Below are positions 26,831-35,161 of a DNA stretch of 57,186 bases, in pieces. Origin of the DNA: Spirochaetaceae bacterium (lineage in GTDB: Bacteria; Spirochaetota; Spirochaetia; Treponematales; Treponemataceae). The position numbers were made by a program, and so were the translations under genes. The stretch is from assembly GCA_017614995.1 (NCBI GenBank), contig JAGAAX010000013.1, positions 1-57,186 of the forward strand, given 5' to 3'. The notes under the pieces were generated by a model. That model was not told the DNA's origin, made no database searches, and saw only the letters and a list, made by a program, of their open reading frames with translations. Position 1 is the stretch's first letter, and each line of letters starts with the position of its first letter.

Positions 26831-29274
26831 CAATTCTGGTTATTCAAAGCAGACTTTCTTCTACACGTTTGCCTGAAAAAGCGTTGCTTCCTCTTGGCGG
26901 AAAACCTGTACTCGCATGGGTTTTTGCTGCCATGAAAAAAGTTAAGGCTGACAGGTACTTTCTTGCTACAGATTATGATTCCGAAGCAAGGCTTAGACCC
27001 GTTGCTGAAGAAAACGGCTTTGAATGTTTTGCAGGCCCTAAAGACGATGTATTGCGGCGTTTCTGCATGTTAATTGAACAGACTGAAGCAGACACCGTCC
27101 TTAGAGTGACAGGCGACAATCCGTTTTTGTTTTACGAGGCTGCGTCTGCAACAATCTCAAGATTTTCAGAGTTGAAATGCGACTATTTCACATATTCAGG
27201 CTTGCCGCATGGAAGCGGTGTTGAAATTTTTGACGCGCACTCTTTGTTAAAGGCTGAAAAACTTACGCAAGACCCTTATGACCACGAGCATGTAGGTCCT
27301 GCGCTTTATAACCATAAAGACGTTTTTAACGCTGTTTTTGAGCAGGCGCCTGAAAAATGGTTTTATCCAGAACTTAGAACGACCATAGACACCGCAGAAG
27401 ACTACAGACGCGCCCAGTTTATGTCTGAAAAGCTCGAAAGCCCTGCCGAAGCTGAAAAAATCATAAGCGCGGCAGAAAAAGCCCAAAAGCACATTCTTTT
27501 AGTTCCGTCTGTAAAAAAAGGGCATGGCACAGGGCATTTGAGACGCTGCATAAGCCTTATGAAAGACGTTCTTGCAGATTTGTACATACCGGAAAGCGCA
27601 GATTTGCCCGGCTTAGACGAGCTTTTGCAGGATGTTCCGTCTTATGCAATTAAAAAAGACTTAGAAAACATAAAAGAGAGCTACAGTCTTGTTGTAACAG
27701 ACGCATTTTCGCTTGAAAAAGACGAAGTGCGCCGTTATTCGGCAATTGCGCCGCTTGTTTCAATTGACGAAGGCTCTTTGTACACAGAATATTGCGATTA
27801 TATTCTGGATATAATTCCTGCTTTTCAGTATAAGCGAAAGGCAAACATGACTTGCAGCGGTTTTATTCCGCTTCCTGAAAAGCGCAGAAGCTCTATGCCT
27901 AAGACAATCGAAAAAGTGCTTGTCGCTGTCGGCGGCGAAGACCCTGCCGGGCTTACAATTCCAGTGGCAAAAGCTTTTGCAGAGAACGGCTGCAACGTAA
28001 CGGCGCTTGTCGCAAGCAGAGAGAATTTAGAGCAGATACGCGGCGTGCGCTACTTGGAGTTTTCGCCGAATTTGCGCGAAAGACTTTATACATTTGATTT
28101 GGTTGTAACACATTACGGCTTTACGGCTTTTGAGGCTGTTGCAGCGCAGTGTGCTGTGCTTCTGCTCGGCACAAGCCCGCTTCATATTGATTTGGCGCGC
28201 AACTTCGGTTTTTCAGTCTTGCTAAAAAATGAGCTTAACACAGAAAAAGTGAAAAAACTGCTGCAAAACATACAGAAACTGTTTCCAAAGTCAAAAGAAA
28301 TGGTTGCTTTGCGCGAATGTGAAAATCAAAGTCTTGCAGATTTTATAAACAAGCTTGCTTCAGGCGAAAAAATCGGCTGTCCTATTTGTTCCGCTGAAAA
28401 ACATAAGCGAAAAAGCCCTGACGAAGTTGTAATCCGTCTTGAAAACAGAACTGTAAGAAAATGCTCTTCTTGCGGAATGCTTTATTTAAGCTGGTCTGTG
28501 GACGAAAAAAAGCAGTATTCGGCTTCTTATTTCTTTGATGACTATAAAAAACAATACGGAAAAACATATCTTGAAGATTTTTCTTCGATAAAGTCGCAGG
28601 GCGTAAGACGCTGCGGCATAATTGACGAGCTTTTTTGGAAGCACAGGCTTTACAGCGGCAGAAAAGCAAGGACAGTTTTTCCGTTTGTTCTTGACGTAGG
28701 CTGTGCTTACGGGCCGTTTTTGTCTGCCGCACACGACGCCGGCTGGAACGTATTCGGCACAGACATTTCGGCAGAAGCTGTAGCTTATGTTGCAGAGACC
28801 TTGCAGTACAAAGCATGTAAGGCGGCTTTTCCAGGCATAGACACAGAAAAAGCGTTTGAAACTGAAAAATTTGATGCCCTTACCATGTGGTTTGTCATTG
28901 AGCATTTTCAGAATCTTGCGCCTGTCTTGAAAAAAGTGAACAGTTTGCTTAAAAAAGGCGGGATATTCGCATTTTCAACGCCGTCTGCTTCGGGCGTTTC
29001 GGCTAAATTCAATAAAGAGAAGTTTCTGACGCAGAGCCCTGTAGATCATTATTCGTTGTGGCAGCCAGAGTTGTGCAACTCTATTCTTGGAAAATTCGGC
29101 TTTAAAGTTGAAAAAATCGTCTCGACAGGGCAGCACCCGGAGCGGTTTCCGTATTATGAGAAGCACGAATTCAAGCCGGAAGGCTTTATGTACAGGCTGC
29201 TCTCGCTTTACAGCTCTGCCGCCGCGTTGGGCGATACTTTTGAAATTTATTGCGTCAAAGTGAAGGACTTATAA
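26827..29274 (+). CDS. Three-domain fusion: SpsF-type cytidylyltransferase, PseG-like domain, methyltransferase
   Basis: The 815-residue protein has three parts. Residues 1-210 match SpsF/CMP-sugar cytidylyltransferases (VIQSRLSSTRLPEKALLPL, then VLRVTGDNPF). Residues 225-510 match SpsG/PseG, the UDP-sugar hydrolase/GT-B-like family, with the Gly/His loop GHGTGHLRR (232-240) and VVTHYGFTAFEAVA near the C-half. A zinc ribbon (C518, C521, C546, C549) then leads into a class I SAM methyltransferase (DVGCAYG, 623-629). SpsF and PseG proteins act in nonulosonic acid and related glycan synthesis. The fusion joins activation, hydrolysis or transfer, and methylation in one chain. The start ATG overlaps the stop of the upstream gene, and the next gene starts 1 nt after its stop. 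Confidence 0.8.
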   Translation: MTILVIQSRLSSTRLPEKALLPLGGKPVLAWVFAAMKKVKADRYFLATDYDSEARLRPVAEENGFECFAGPKDDVLRRFCMLIEQTEADTVLRVTGDNPFLFYEAASATISRFSELKCDYFTYSGLPHGSGVEIFDAHSLLKAEKLTQDPYDHEHVGPALYNHKDVFNAVFEQAPEKWFYPELRTTIDTAEDYRRAQFMSEKLESPAEAEKIISAAEKAQKHILLVPSVKKGHGTGHLRRCISLMKDVLADLYIPESADLPGLDELLQDVPSYAIKKDLENIKESYSLVVTDAFSLEKDEVRRYSAIAPLVSIDEGSLYTEYCDYILDIIPAFQYKRKANMTCSGFIPLPEKRRSSMPKTIEKVLVAVGGEDPAGLTIPVAKAFAENGCNVTALVASRENLEQIRGVRYLEFSPNLRERLYTFDLVVTHYGFTAFEAVAAQCAVLLLGTSPLHIDLARNFGFSVLLKNELNTEKVKKLLQNIQKLFPKSKEMVALRECENQSLADFINKLASGEKIGCPICSAEKHKRKSPDEVVIRLENRTVRKCSSCGMLYLSWSVDEKKQYSASYFFDDYKKQYGKTYLEDFSSIKSQGVRRCGIIDELFWKHRLYSGRKARTVFPFVLDVGCAYGPFLSAAHDAGWNVFGTDISAEAVAYVAETLQYKACKAAFPGIDTEKAFETEKFDALTMWFVIEHFQNLAPVLKKVNSLLKKGGIFAFSTPSASGVSAKFNKEKFLTQSPVDHYSLWQPELCNSILGKFGFKVEKIVSTGQHPERFPYYEKHEFKPEGFMYRLLSLYSSAAALGDTFEIYCVKVKDL

Positions 29275-29275
29275 A

Positions 29276-30898
29276 ATGAAAAAACATCATCTGCTTATGC
29301 TTGGAGCCGGTTTTATGCAGAAGCCGGCAATTGAAAGTGCAAAAAAATTAGGCTGGCGCGTAACTGTTGTAGACGGAAATCCAAAGGCGGTATGTGCTTC
29401 TTTGGCAGACGCTTTTGAACCGATTGATTTGAAAGATACAAAAGCTCTTATAGAATTTGCAAAAAAACTGAAAGAAACAGAAAATCTTGACTGTGTTTTT
29501 ACGGCAGGCACCGATTTTTCAGCTTCTGTTGCGGCAATTGCAGAAGCCTGCGGTTTTAACTCTCATTCACTTGAAGCGGCGCTGAACGCAACAGACAAAA
29601 GCCGCATGAGAAGCCGCTTTGCTTCTTACGGCGCACCGTCGCCAAAATTTATTGAAACTGATTCCGTTATGGCACAAAGAATTAACGACTGCGCGCTTAA
29701 AAGCGGCAAATGGCCTTTTGACGAAAAAACATTTCCTGAAAAATATCCTCTTGTTGTAAAGCCGGTTGACAATATGGGCGCGCGCGGCTGCATCACAGTG
29801 TTTTCGCTAAGGGAATTAGCCGAAGCCGTACAGACTGCTGTGCCGCTTTCAAGAACAGGTCGTGCCATTATCGAAGAATACATGGACGGTCCGGAATTTT
29901 CGATTGATTCGCTTGTTTTTGAGGATAAGCTTATAATTACAGGCTTTGCGGACAGGCACATTTATTATCCGCCTTATTTTATTGAGATGGGCCATACAAT
30001 GCCGACTGAGTTCAGTGAAGAGGACAGAAACGCTGTTATTAAGGCTTTTGCAAAGGGCGTAAAGGCTTTGGGCTTGTCGTGCGGCGCTGCAAAAGGCGAC
30101 ATGAAGCTTACATCAAACGGCGCTATGATTGGCGAAATAGCCGCGCGTCTTTCAGGCGGCTACATGTCCGGCTGGACTTTTCCCTATGCAAGCGGCTTAA
30201 ATTTGACAGAACAGGCACTTTTTTTAGCTTCTGGCGAAAAATCTCCAATTTTTGATGACGGAAATTTGAAGAAGTTGCCGAAAATTGCAAATGGAGTATG
30301 GTATCTTCCACCTGAAAAGTGGAGTGCCGAGCGTGCCTGGATTTCAATTCCGGGCAAGGTTCAGTCTGTTTCGGGTTTAAAAGAAGCTGAGAAGATAAAG
30401 TTTCTTAAAGACATTTTTCCAAGAAGCGGTGAGGGCGACACAGTCGTTTTTCCGGAGAACAATGTCGAAAAATGCGGAAACTGCATCTCAAAAGCAGATA
30501 CCAGACTTAAGGCTGTTAATGCTGCAGAAGATGCTGTCGCATCTATAGAAATACGTCTTGAGCCTTGTAACGCAGAGACTAAAGACTTTCTTGAGAGCCG
30601 GAAAACATTTCCGCCTTCAGCATTTCAGGTCAGTGCTGATGTTGCGGCAGACATAGATGCAATTGCTGATGAGCGCATCTTTGATTCAAGCATTGGATGG
30701 GAATGCCAGATTCCACATTCTTTGCGCGCTTATCTTGAGGCAAAAGACTGGAACCACCGTACGATGAAGTCGGTGCTTGACAGGTTTATAGAGCTTGAGC
30801 CTTCAGCAAAACTGAAGATGAGAACTTTCTGGCGTTATTTGATTAGGGGAAGTTTGCAGGGCGTGCTTTTTGCAGTTGATTCATGCAAAAAAAACTGA
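29276..30898 (+). CDS. ATP-grasp ligase
   Basis: The 540-residue protein starts with a Rossmann-like preATP-grasp fold (LMLGAGFMQKPAIESAKKLG) and continues as an ATP-grasp domain (about 110-330) with YPLVVKPVDNMGARG, IIEEYMDGPEFSID and the metal-binding GEIAARLSGGYMSG. It most resembles carbamoyl-phosphate synthase or D-Ala-D-Ala-type ligases that join an acid to an amine using ATP. A C-terminal extension of about 200 residues has no recognised fold. In this operon it could attach an acyl or amino acid to an aminosugar. The start is 1 nt after the previous stop. The 3' end overlaps a possible longer start of the next gene. Confidence 0.75.
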   Translation: MKKHHLLMLGAGFMQKPAIESAKKLGWRVTVVDGNPKAVCASLADAFEPIDLKDTKALIEFAKKLKETENLDCVFTAGTDFSASVAAIAEACGFNSHSLEAALNATDKSRMRSRFASYGAPSPKFIETDSVMAQRINDCALKSGKWPFDEKTFPEKYPLVVKPVDNMGARGCITVFSLRELAEAVQTAVPLSRTGRAIIEEYMDGPEFSIDSLVFEDKLIITGFADRHIYYPPYFIEMGHTMPTEFSEEDRNAVIKAFAKGVKALGLSCGAAKGDMKLTSNGAMIGEIAARLSGGYMSGWTFPYASGLNLTEQALFLASGEKSPIFDDGNLKKLPKIANGVWYLPPEKWSAERAWISIPGKVQSVSGLKEAEKIKFLKDIFPRSGEGDTVVFPENNVEKCGNCISKADTRLKAVNAAEDAVASIEIRLEPCNAETKDFLESRKTFPPSAFQVSADVAADIDAIADERIFDSSIGWECQIPHSLRAYLEAKDWNHRTMKSVLDRFIELEPSAKLKMRTFWRYLIRGSLQGVLFAVDSCKKN

Positions 30899-30921
30899 AC
30901 GCAAATATAAAGAAGGAATTG

Positions 30922-31968
30922 ATGAAACACTTAAATCGTCTGCTTGGATTTTTTATATTTTGTTCTGTATGTTTTTTTGTAAATGCACAGTCTGCAAGCT
31001 TTGTTCCTTTAATTGAAGGGGCAAATCAGATAGGGGCAAAACTTTACTGGGATTCTCTGGCCGGTATAGGTGTTCTTGAAAAAGACGGACACTCAATGCA
31101 GTTTAAGACCGAAGACCAGATTGCGCTGTTTGATTACAGAACTTTTGAGATTGTTGACGCTCCGAAAATTGTCAACGGTTCTGTGTTTGTGTCAAACAGC
31201 TTTATTACGCGGGCAGAAAACTTTTTCGGCAATTCAAAGCCGGTCGCTCCAGACTCTCTGTTTAAGATTGGCGCGATATTGATTGACCCGGGGCATGGCG
31301 GAAAAGATACAGGTGCTATCGGAAAGCACACTGTAAACGGAAAGAGTACGCAGATTTATGAAAAAGATGTTGTGCTTAAGGTTGCGGAAGATTTGTATAA
31401 GCAGCTTAAAACTGCTTATTCAGATAAAAAAATATACATGACCAGAAACGACGATACTTTTTTGTCTCTGGAAGAGCGTGTTGAAATTGCAAATAATACC
31501 CAATTGGGCGAGCATGAAGCTATTTTGTACATTTCTGTTCACGCTAATTCGGCTTTTGACAAAAAAGCTTCTGGTTTTGAGGTCTGGTATCTTAGTCCGG
31601 GATACCGCAGAACAATTCTTTCAGAAGATGCTGCTGATAAGGAAATTCTGCCGATACTGAATTCGATGCTCGAAGAAGAATTTACAACCGAAAGCATTTT
31701 GATTGCTAAATTCATTCTTGACAGTCTGAATACGGAAATCGGCAAAGAAAGTCCGAACCGCGGCTTGAAAGAAGAGGAGTGGTTTGTTGTCAGAAATGCC
31801 AACATGCCGAGCGTTTTAATTGAAATTGGCTTTGTAAGCAACCAAAAGGAGGCTCTGCTCTTAGCGGATGACAAGTACTTGCATAAAGTAGCATCAGGTA
31901 TATATAATGGACTTGCATCATTTATAACTCATTTTGAACAGTCAAGGGGTTTTACAAGCGGTCAATGA
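30922..31968 (+). CDS. N-acetylmuramoyl-L-alanine amidase (Amidase_3)
   Basis: ATG 30922 has AAGGA nearby and gives a 348-residue product with a signal peptide (KHLNRLLGFFIFCSVCFFVNAQ). The catalytic domain (about 115-340) carries the zinc ligands of the Amidase_3 family: His in ILIDPGHGGKDTGAIG, Glu in YEKDVVLKVAED, and His in YISVHANS, plus the C-terminal Glu in SVLIEIGFVSN. It cuts the amide bond between MurNAc and L-Ala in periplasmic peptidoglycan, as in daughter-cell separation or flagellar growth. The N-terminal 90 residues form a small beta-rich domain. It overlaps the next gene by 4 nt (ATGA). Confidence 0.9.
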   Translation: MKHLNRLLGFFIFCSVCFFVNAQSASFVPLIEGANQIGAKLYWDSLAGIGVLEKDGHSMQFKTEDQIALFDYRTFEIVDAPKIVNGSVFVSNSFITRAENFFGNSKPVAPDSLFKIGAILIDPGHGGKDTGAIGKHTVNGKSTQIYEKDVVLKVAEDLYKQLKTAYSDKKIYMTRNDDTFLSLEERVEIANNTQLGEHEAILYISVHANSAFDKKASGFEVWYLSPGYRRTILSEDAADKEILPILNSMLEEEFTTESILIAKFILDSLNTEIGKESPNRGLKEEEWFVVRNANMPSVLIEIGFVSNQKEALLLADDKYLHKVASGIYNGLASFITHFEQSRGFTSGQ

Positions 31969-32438
31969 TAATGTCTGATGTCGGGGCAAAACCAAAAAGT
32001 GCCGGTATTACCGTTGTATTTTTTGTTATTTTATCTTTCGTAGTTTCATTTTTTTTGTATGAAATCAATAATAAGGGAACACGAAGGGTTATTGTTTTTG
32101 AATCTAAGACAAATCCGAAAGAATTGTCTTATGAGGTAAGGTTTCTGAAGAAGCCTTTAAATAAAGATGCTGTAAACCAGTATGTCGATGAACTTTTGCT
32201 GGGGCCTATTTCGCCTCAGGGACGGCTGTTGTTTCCGTTAGGAACAAAGGTGCGGTCGTGCTTTGTTGAAGGAAATGTCCTGTATCTGGATCTTTCAGAA
32301 GATGCACTACAGATTTTTCCGACTGAAGCATCAGACAGTGTTACAGCAATAAAGATTTTGAAAAAAAATCTTTTTACAAATTTTAAAAACATTGATATAA
32401 TTAATGTGTTCATTATGGGCAAAAGGGTGGAGGCCTAG
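31965..32438 (+). CDS. Membrane-anchored GerMN-like protein
   Basis: The 157-residue protein has a membrane anchor near residues 14-33 and a periplasmic domain (45-157) that fits the GerMN fold: ELSYEVRFLKKPLNKDAVNQYVDEL, then LLFPLGTKVRSCFVEGNVLYLDLSEDAL. GerMN domains occur in germination and cell-wall-related proteins and in LpqB-like lipoproteins. In a spirochaete the natural role would be in the envelope, next to the co-transcribed amidase with which it is translationally coupled. I am fairly sure of the fold but not of the function. Confidence 0.65.
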   Translation: MIMSDVGAKPKSAGITVVFFVILSFVVSFFLYEINNKGTRRVIVFESKTNPKELSYEVRFLKKPLNKDAVNQYVDELLLGPISPQGRLLFPLGTKVRSCFVEGNVLYLDLSEDALQIFPTEASDSVTAIKILKKNLFTNFKNIDIINVFIMGKRVEA

Positions 32439-32467
32439 AATGTAAGTTTGATGCTTTGTAAAAAGCG

Positions 32468-32495
32468 TTGACAAATCAAATAAGTTACGTATACT
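32468..32495 (+). promoter_or_regulatory. Sigma-70 promoter of flaA
   Basis: TTGACA (32468-32473), 16 nt, then TATACT (32490-32495). It lies 42 nt before the flaA ATG, with AAAAAGGAGCTT as the ribosome-binding site. This near-consensus promoter fits a highly expressed gene. It is not a sigma-28 motif, consistent with flaA genes in spirochaetes using the housekeeping sigma factor. Confidence 0.85.
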
Positions 32496-32537
32496 TATAG
32501 TACAAGGCTATACTACGTGATAAAAAAGGAGCTTTGA

Positions 32538-33575
32538 ATGAAGAGAACATTCATTCTTGTCGCAATGGCTTTCCTGATGGTAGGAATGCTTGCAGCTGAA
32601 GAAGCAGTAATTATTGATTTTACTAACTTGTCAGCTGACATTATTCAGGGCGCTGATGGTCAGATGACTCAGAACCGCCACACAACAATGGACTACTCTG
32701 TAAGTGCAGGTGCTACTTTCACTGATCAGCAGAAGTCTTTGATGAAGTCTTCCCTCGCATTTAAAAACTGGGAAGTTGTTCTTAACTCTTCTGCTAGAAA
32801 TGCTGTTAGCACAGCTCTTTCACAGACAGCTGCTGCTCCTGTAAAAGCAGATGCAAGAGTACCTTTTGCAGGTAAAGAAATCTTGGGTGCACGTATCTTA
32901 TTCCCAACTTCACCTGTAAATGCTAATGCCCGCATCGTACCTCCATTCGATATTCCTGCTTTCGAAGCAGCTGCTGAAGTAAATGACAATGGTGAAGTAC
33001 AGCCAGCACAGGCTTCTATTACAACAGCTACACGTTTCGAAGGTGGCTATGGTGTTCTTAAAAATGTTGGAACAATCAAAGCCCTTTCTGTAACAACACA
33101 GGGTATGAACTATCCACACGGATTGTATGTTCTTCTTAAGGACTCAGAAGGTGTTGAAAAACGCTATTTCATGGGTTACCTCAACTTCGACGGTTGGAAA
33201 GAACTCAAATGGACAAACCCTGCATATATCCAGGAAGTAAGAGCACGTGAAATCCGCTTGCTCCCAATCTATCCAACAACAACACCTTATGTTAAGTTTG
33301 CTGGATTCCTTCTTACTCGTGATGCAGCTGACATCGGTGGCGACTTCGTTTGCTACTTCAAAGATGTAAAAGCTATCTACGACAAAGCTGTTCTTACAAC
33401 AGAACGCGATATCGCTGATGAAGACATTTGGGGTATCGTTTCTGAACGCGAAAGAGCAAAGCAGAACCTCGAAATGACTAACTTTGGTCAGAAACAGGTT
33501 TACAGATTCCTTGAAGCTGAAAAACAGGCTACTGAAAATGCTTTCAGCTCAAGCCTTGAAGGCGAAGTTAAATAA
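32538..33575 (+). CDS. flaA: Flagellar filament outer layer protein FlaA
   Basis: The 345-residue exported protein matches FlaA, the sheath protein that surrounds the FlaB core of spirochaete periplasmic flagella. The signal peptide ends near MLAAEE (residue 20), and the mature protein begins AVIIDFTNL, a known FlaA-type start. The body contains the conserved YGVLKNVGTIKALSVTTQGMNYPHG region and a WKELKWTNPAYI segment involved in the beta-sandwich. It has its own strong promoter and terminator, so it is a single-gene unit. No other flagellar genes are adjacent apart from the FliG-N-like gene 17 kb upstream. Confidence 0.9.
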   Translation: MKRTFILVAMAFLMVGMLAAEEAVIIDFTNLSADIIQGADGQMTQNRHTTMDYSVSAGATFTDQQKSLMKSSLAFKNWEVVLNSSARNAVSTALSQTAAAPVKADARVPFAGKEILGARILFPTSPVNANARIVPPFDIPAFEAAAEVNDNGEVQPAQASITTATRFEGGYGVLKNVGTIKALSVTTQGMNYPHGLYVLLKDSEGVEKRYFMGYLNFDGWKELKWTNPAYIQEVRAREIRLLPIYPTTTPYVKFAGFLLTRDAADIGGDFVCYFKDVKAIYDKAVLTTERDIADEDIWGIVSERERAKQNLEMTNFGQKQVYRFLEAEKQATENAFSSSLEGEVK

Positions 33576-33598
33576 TTAATATTTAACTGCATTCAAAA

Positions 33599-33628
33599 GT
33601 CCGGGATTTTATTCCCGGGCTTTTTTTT
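33599..33628 (+). terminator. Rho-independent terminator of flaA
   Basis: An 8-bp GC-rich stem (33599-33606 with 33613-33620, one T-G pair), a 6-nt loop and eight T residues. Confidence 0.95.
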
Positions 33629-33690
33629 GCTTTTTTAAATTAAAAATTTTATTGTTGCTTTTTAGCCAACCTGATAGTAAAGTATTTACT

Positions 33691-34944
33691 ATGGATGTTC
33701 AGCATAATTTATTGATTCCGAATAAAGAAGATTTATTAAAAGCCTATGATTCTTATTATCCAGATTTGAAAACAACTGTAAGCTTAATCGAAGAAGATTT
33801 AAAAAGAAATATAAATATAGCTTCAAGACCTACTTTCAAGTCAAGAGTAAAAAGCTTCAAGAGCTATTACAAGAAACTGCTAAGGATACGCCCTGAAACA
33901 CTTGGAAAGCAGTCACTGCCTGTTTTGACAGACATGATTGGTATAAGGGTTATCTGCGCTTTTCTTGAAGACCTGTCTGTTGTAGAAAAGCAGATTGTAG
34001 ACAATTACAAAATTGTAGAAATTGAGCGCAAGGGCGCAGACAGGACATTCTACGAATTCGGCTACGAATCTACACATATTTTGATAGAAATTCCGGAAGA
34101 ATTTAAGAAAGACAAAAAACTGCCGGAACATCTTATCTGCGAAATCCAAATCAGGACAATCTTGCAGGATGCTTGGGCAGAAGTTGAGCACGAGCTTGTC
34201 TATAAGTCAGAATTCTCGCCGTTTGACCTGCCGTTAAAGAGAAAGCTTGCTTCAATGAATGCAAGTCTGAGCCTTGCAGACATAATCTTTCAGGAAATCC
34301 GCGATTATCAGAATAAGCTTAACAGCGAATTGGATAAGCGGCGCTTTTCATTCTACGACATGGCTGACAAATTGTCTGATGAAAAGAGCGAAGAAAAATT
34401 TGATATAAAGACTATACCACAAGAAGACGCAAATATAACACCGGCTTCTCCGTATGTGCAGGGCACAATCGATGACATGATACTCGATGCCATACACGCG
34501 CATAACAACGGTCAGATGGACAAGGCTATTGAAATCTACACAAGGATTATCAAGGCAAGCCCTGCACCAAACGACATTGTTCTGGCTGTAATCTACAAGC
34601 ACAGAGGTATGGCATATTTTGCACAGAGCATATTCGACAAGGCTTTGGAAGACTTTAAGTCTAGCGTAGAGCATGACCCGAAAAATTTCAGGTCTTATTA
34701 TTATATTGGAATTGTCTACAGCGTAATGGACGACGAGCAGCACGCAATCGAATATTTTGACAAGTCGCTGGCGTTAAACCAGTATCAGGCTCATGTCTAT
34801 TACAGAAAAGCCTTGTCGCTGTATCATCTTGCAGATTATGCGGCTTCAATGGCAGAGCTTGCAAATTGTACAAGTCTCGGTCTTGAGAACGAGGAATGTA
34901 AACGCTTGAGAATAAATTTGTTGAAAAAACTTGAGATGAAGTAG
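33691..34944 (+). CDS. RelA/SpoT synthetase-domain protein with TPR repeats
   Basis: From ATG 33691 the product has 417 residues; a TTG at 33652 in frame is less likely. Residues 10-190 form a RelA/SpoT nucleotide pyrophosphokinase-like domain with LTDMIGIRVICAF, FGYESTH (G-loop Tyr) and CEIQIRTILQDAWAEVEHEL, which contains the catalytic Glu of the ExQIRT motif. Residues 265-400 hold three or four TPR repeats for protein contact. There is no HD hydrolase or TGS domain, so it is not the long Rel enzyme. It may make (p)ppGpp or a related alarmone, or pyrophosphorylate another acceptor. No ribosome-binding site is visible, and a weak -10 (TAGTAA, 33675-33680) ends 10 nt before the ATG. Confidence 0.8.
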   Translation: MDVQHNLLIPNKEDLLKAYDSYYPDLKTTVSLIEEDLKRNINIASRPTFKSRVKSFKSYYKKLLRIRPETLGKQSLPVLTDMIGIRVICAFLEDLSVVEKQIVDNYKIVEIERKGADRTFYEFGYESTHILIEIPEEFKKDKKLPEHLICEIQIRTILQDAWAEVEHELVYKSEFSPFDLPLKRKLASMNASLSLADIIFQEIRDYQNKLNSELDKRRFSFYDMADKLSDEKSEEKFDIKTIPQEDANITPASPYVQGTIDDMILDAIHAHNNGQMDKAIEIYTRIIKASPAPNDIVLAVIYKHRGMAYFAQSIFDKALEDFKSSVEHDPKNFRSYYYIGIVYSVMDDEQHAIEYFDKSLALNQYQAHVYYRKALSLYHLADYAASMAELANCTSLGLENEECKRLRINLLKKLEMK

Positions 34945-34953
34945 GCTGTCCTA

Positions 34954-34982
34954 TTGACATTTTTTTTTAATGGATGTATATT
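34954..34982 (+). promoter_or_regulatory. Promoter of tRNA-Glu
   Basis: TTGACA (34954-34959), 17 nt, TATATT (34977-34982): a near-consensus promoter placed about 30 nt before the tRNA. A small 6-bp hairpin (34993-35009) lies in the leader. Confidence 0.85.
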
Positions 34983-35013
34983 CTTTACCGTTAACAGCGC
35001 ATAGCTGTTGAAT

Positions 35014-35085
35014 GTCTCCTTCGTCTAGTGGTTAGGACATCGGGTTTTCATCCCGACAACAGGGGTTCAATTCCCCTAGGAGATG
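35014..35085 (+). tRNA. tRNA-Glu (anticodon TTC)
   Basis: The 72-nt cloverleaf has a 7-bp acceptor stem (GTCTCCT with AGGAGAT, ending in a G-T pair), a D-arm (GTCTAGTGGTTAGGAC), an anticodon stem TCGGG/CCCGA with loop TTTTCAT (anticodon TTC) and a T-arm AGGGG/CCCCT with loop TTCAATT. The D-arm and T-arm match bacterial tRNA-Glu. CCA is not encoded. It has its own promoter and terminator. Confidence 0.95.
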
Positions 35086-35115
35086 TTAAAATCGAATATA
35101 AATGTTGTGGTTAGA

Positions 35116-35151
35116 GGTTGCATTCTTTTTAGAATTGCAGCCTTTTTTTTT
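35116..35151 (+). terminator. Terminator after tRNA-Glu
   Basis: An 11-bp stem with a single bulged T (35116-35126 with 35131-35142), a TTTT loop and a T-run. It insulates the tRNA from the helicase gene. Confidence 0.85.
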
Positions 35152-35161
35152 GGAGTAATTG

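Noticed and set aside
28382-28905. Overlapping antisense open frames inside the fusion gene
   Set aside because: They lie opposite a clearly conserved methyltransferase region and have no start signals.
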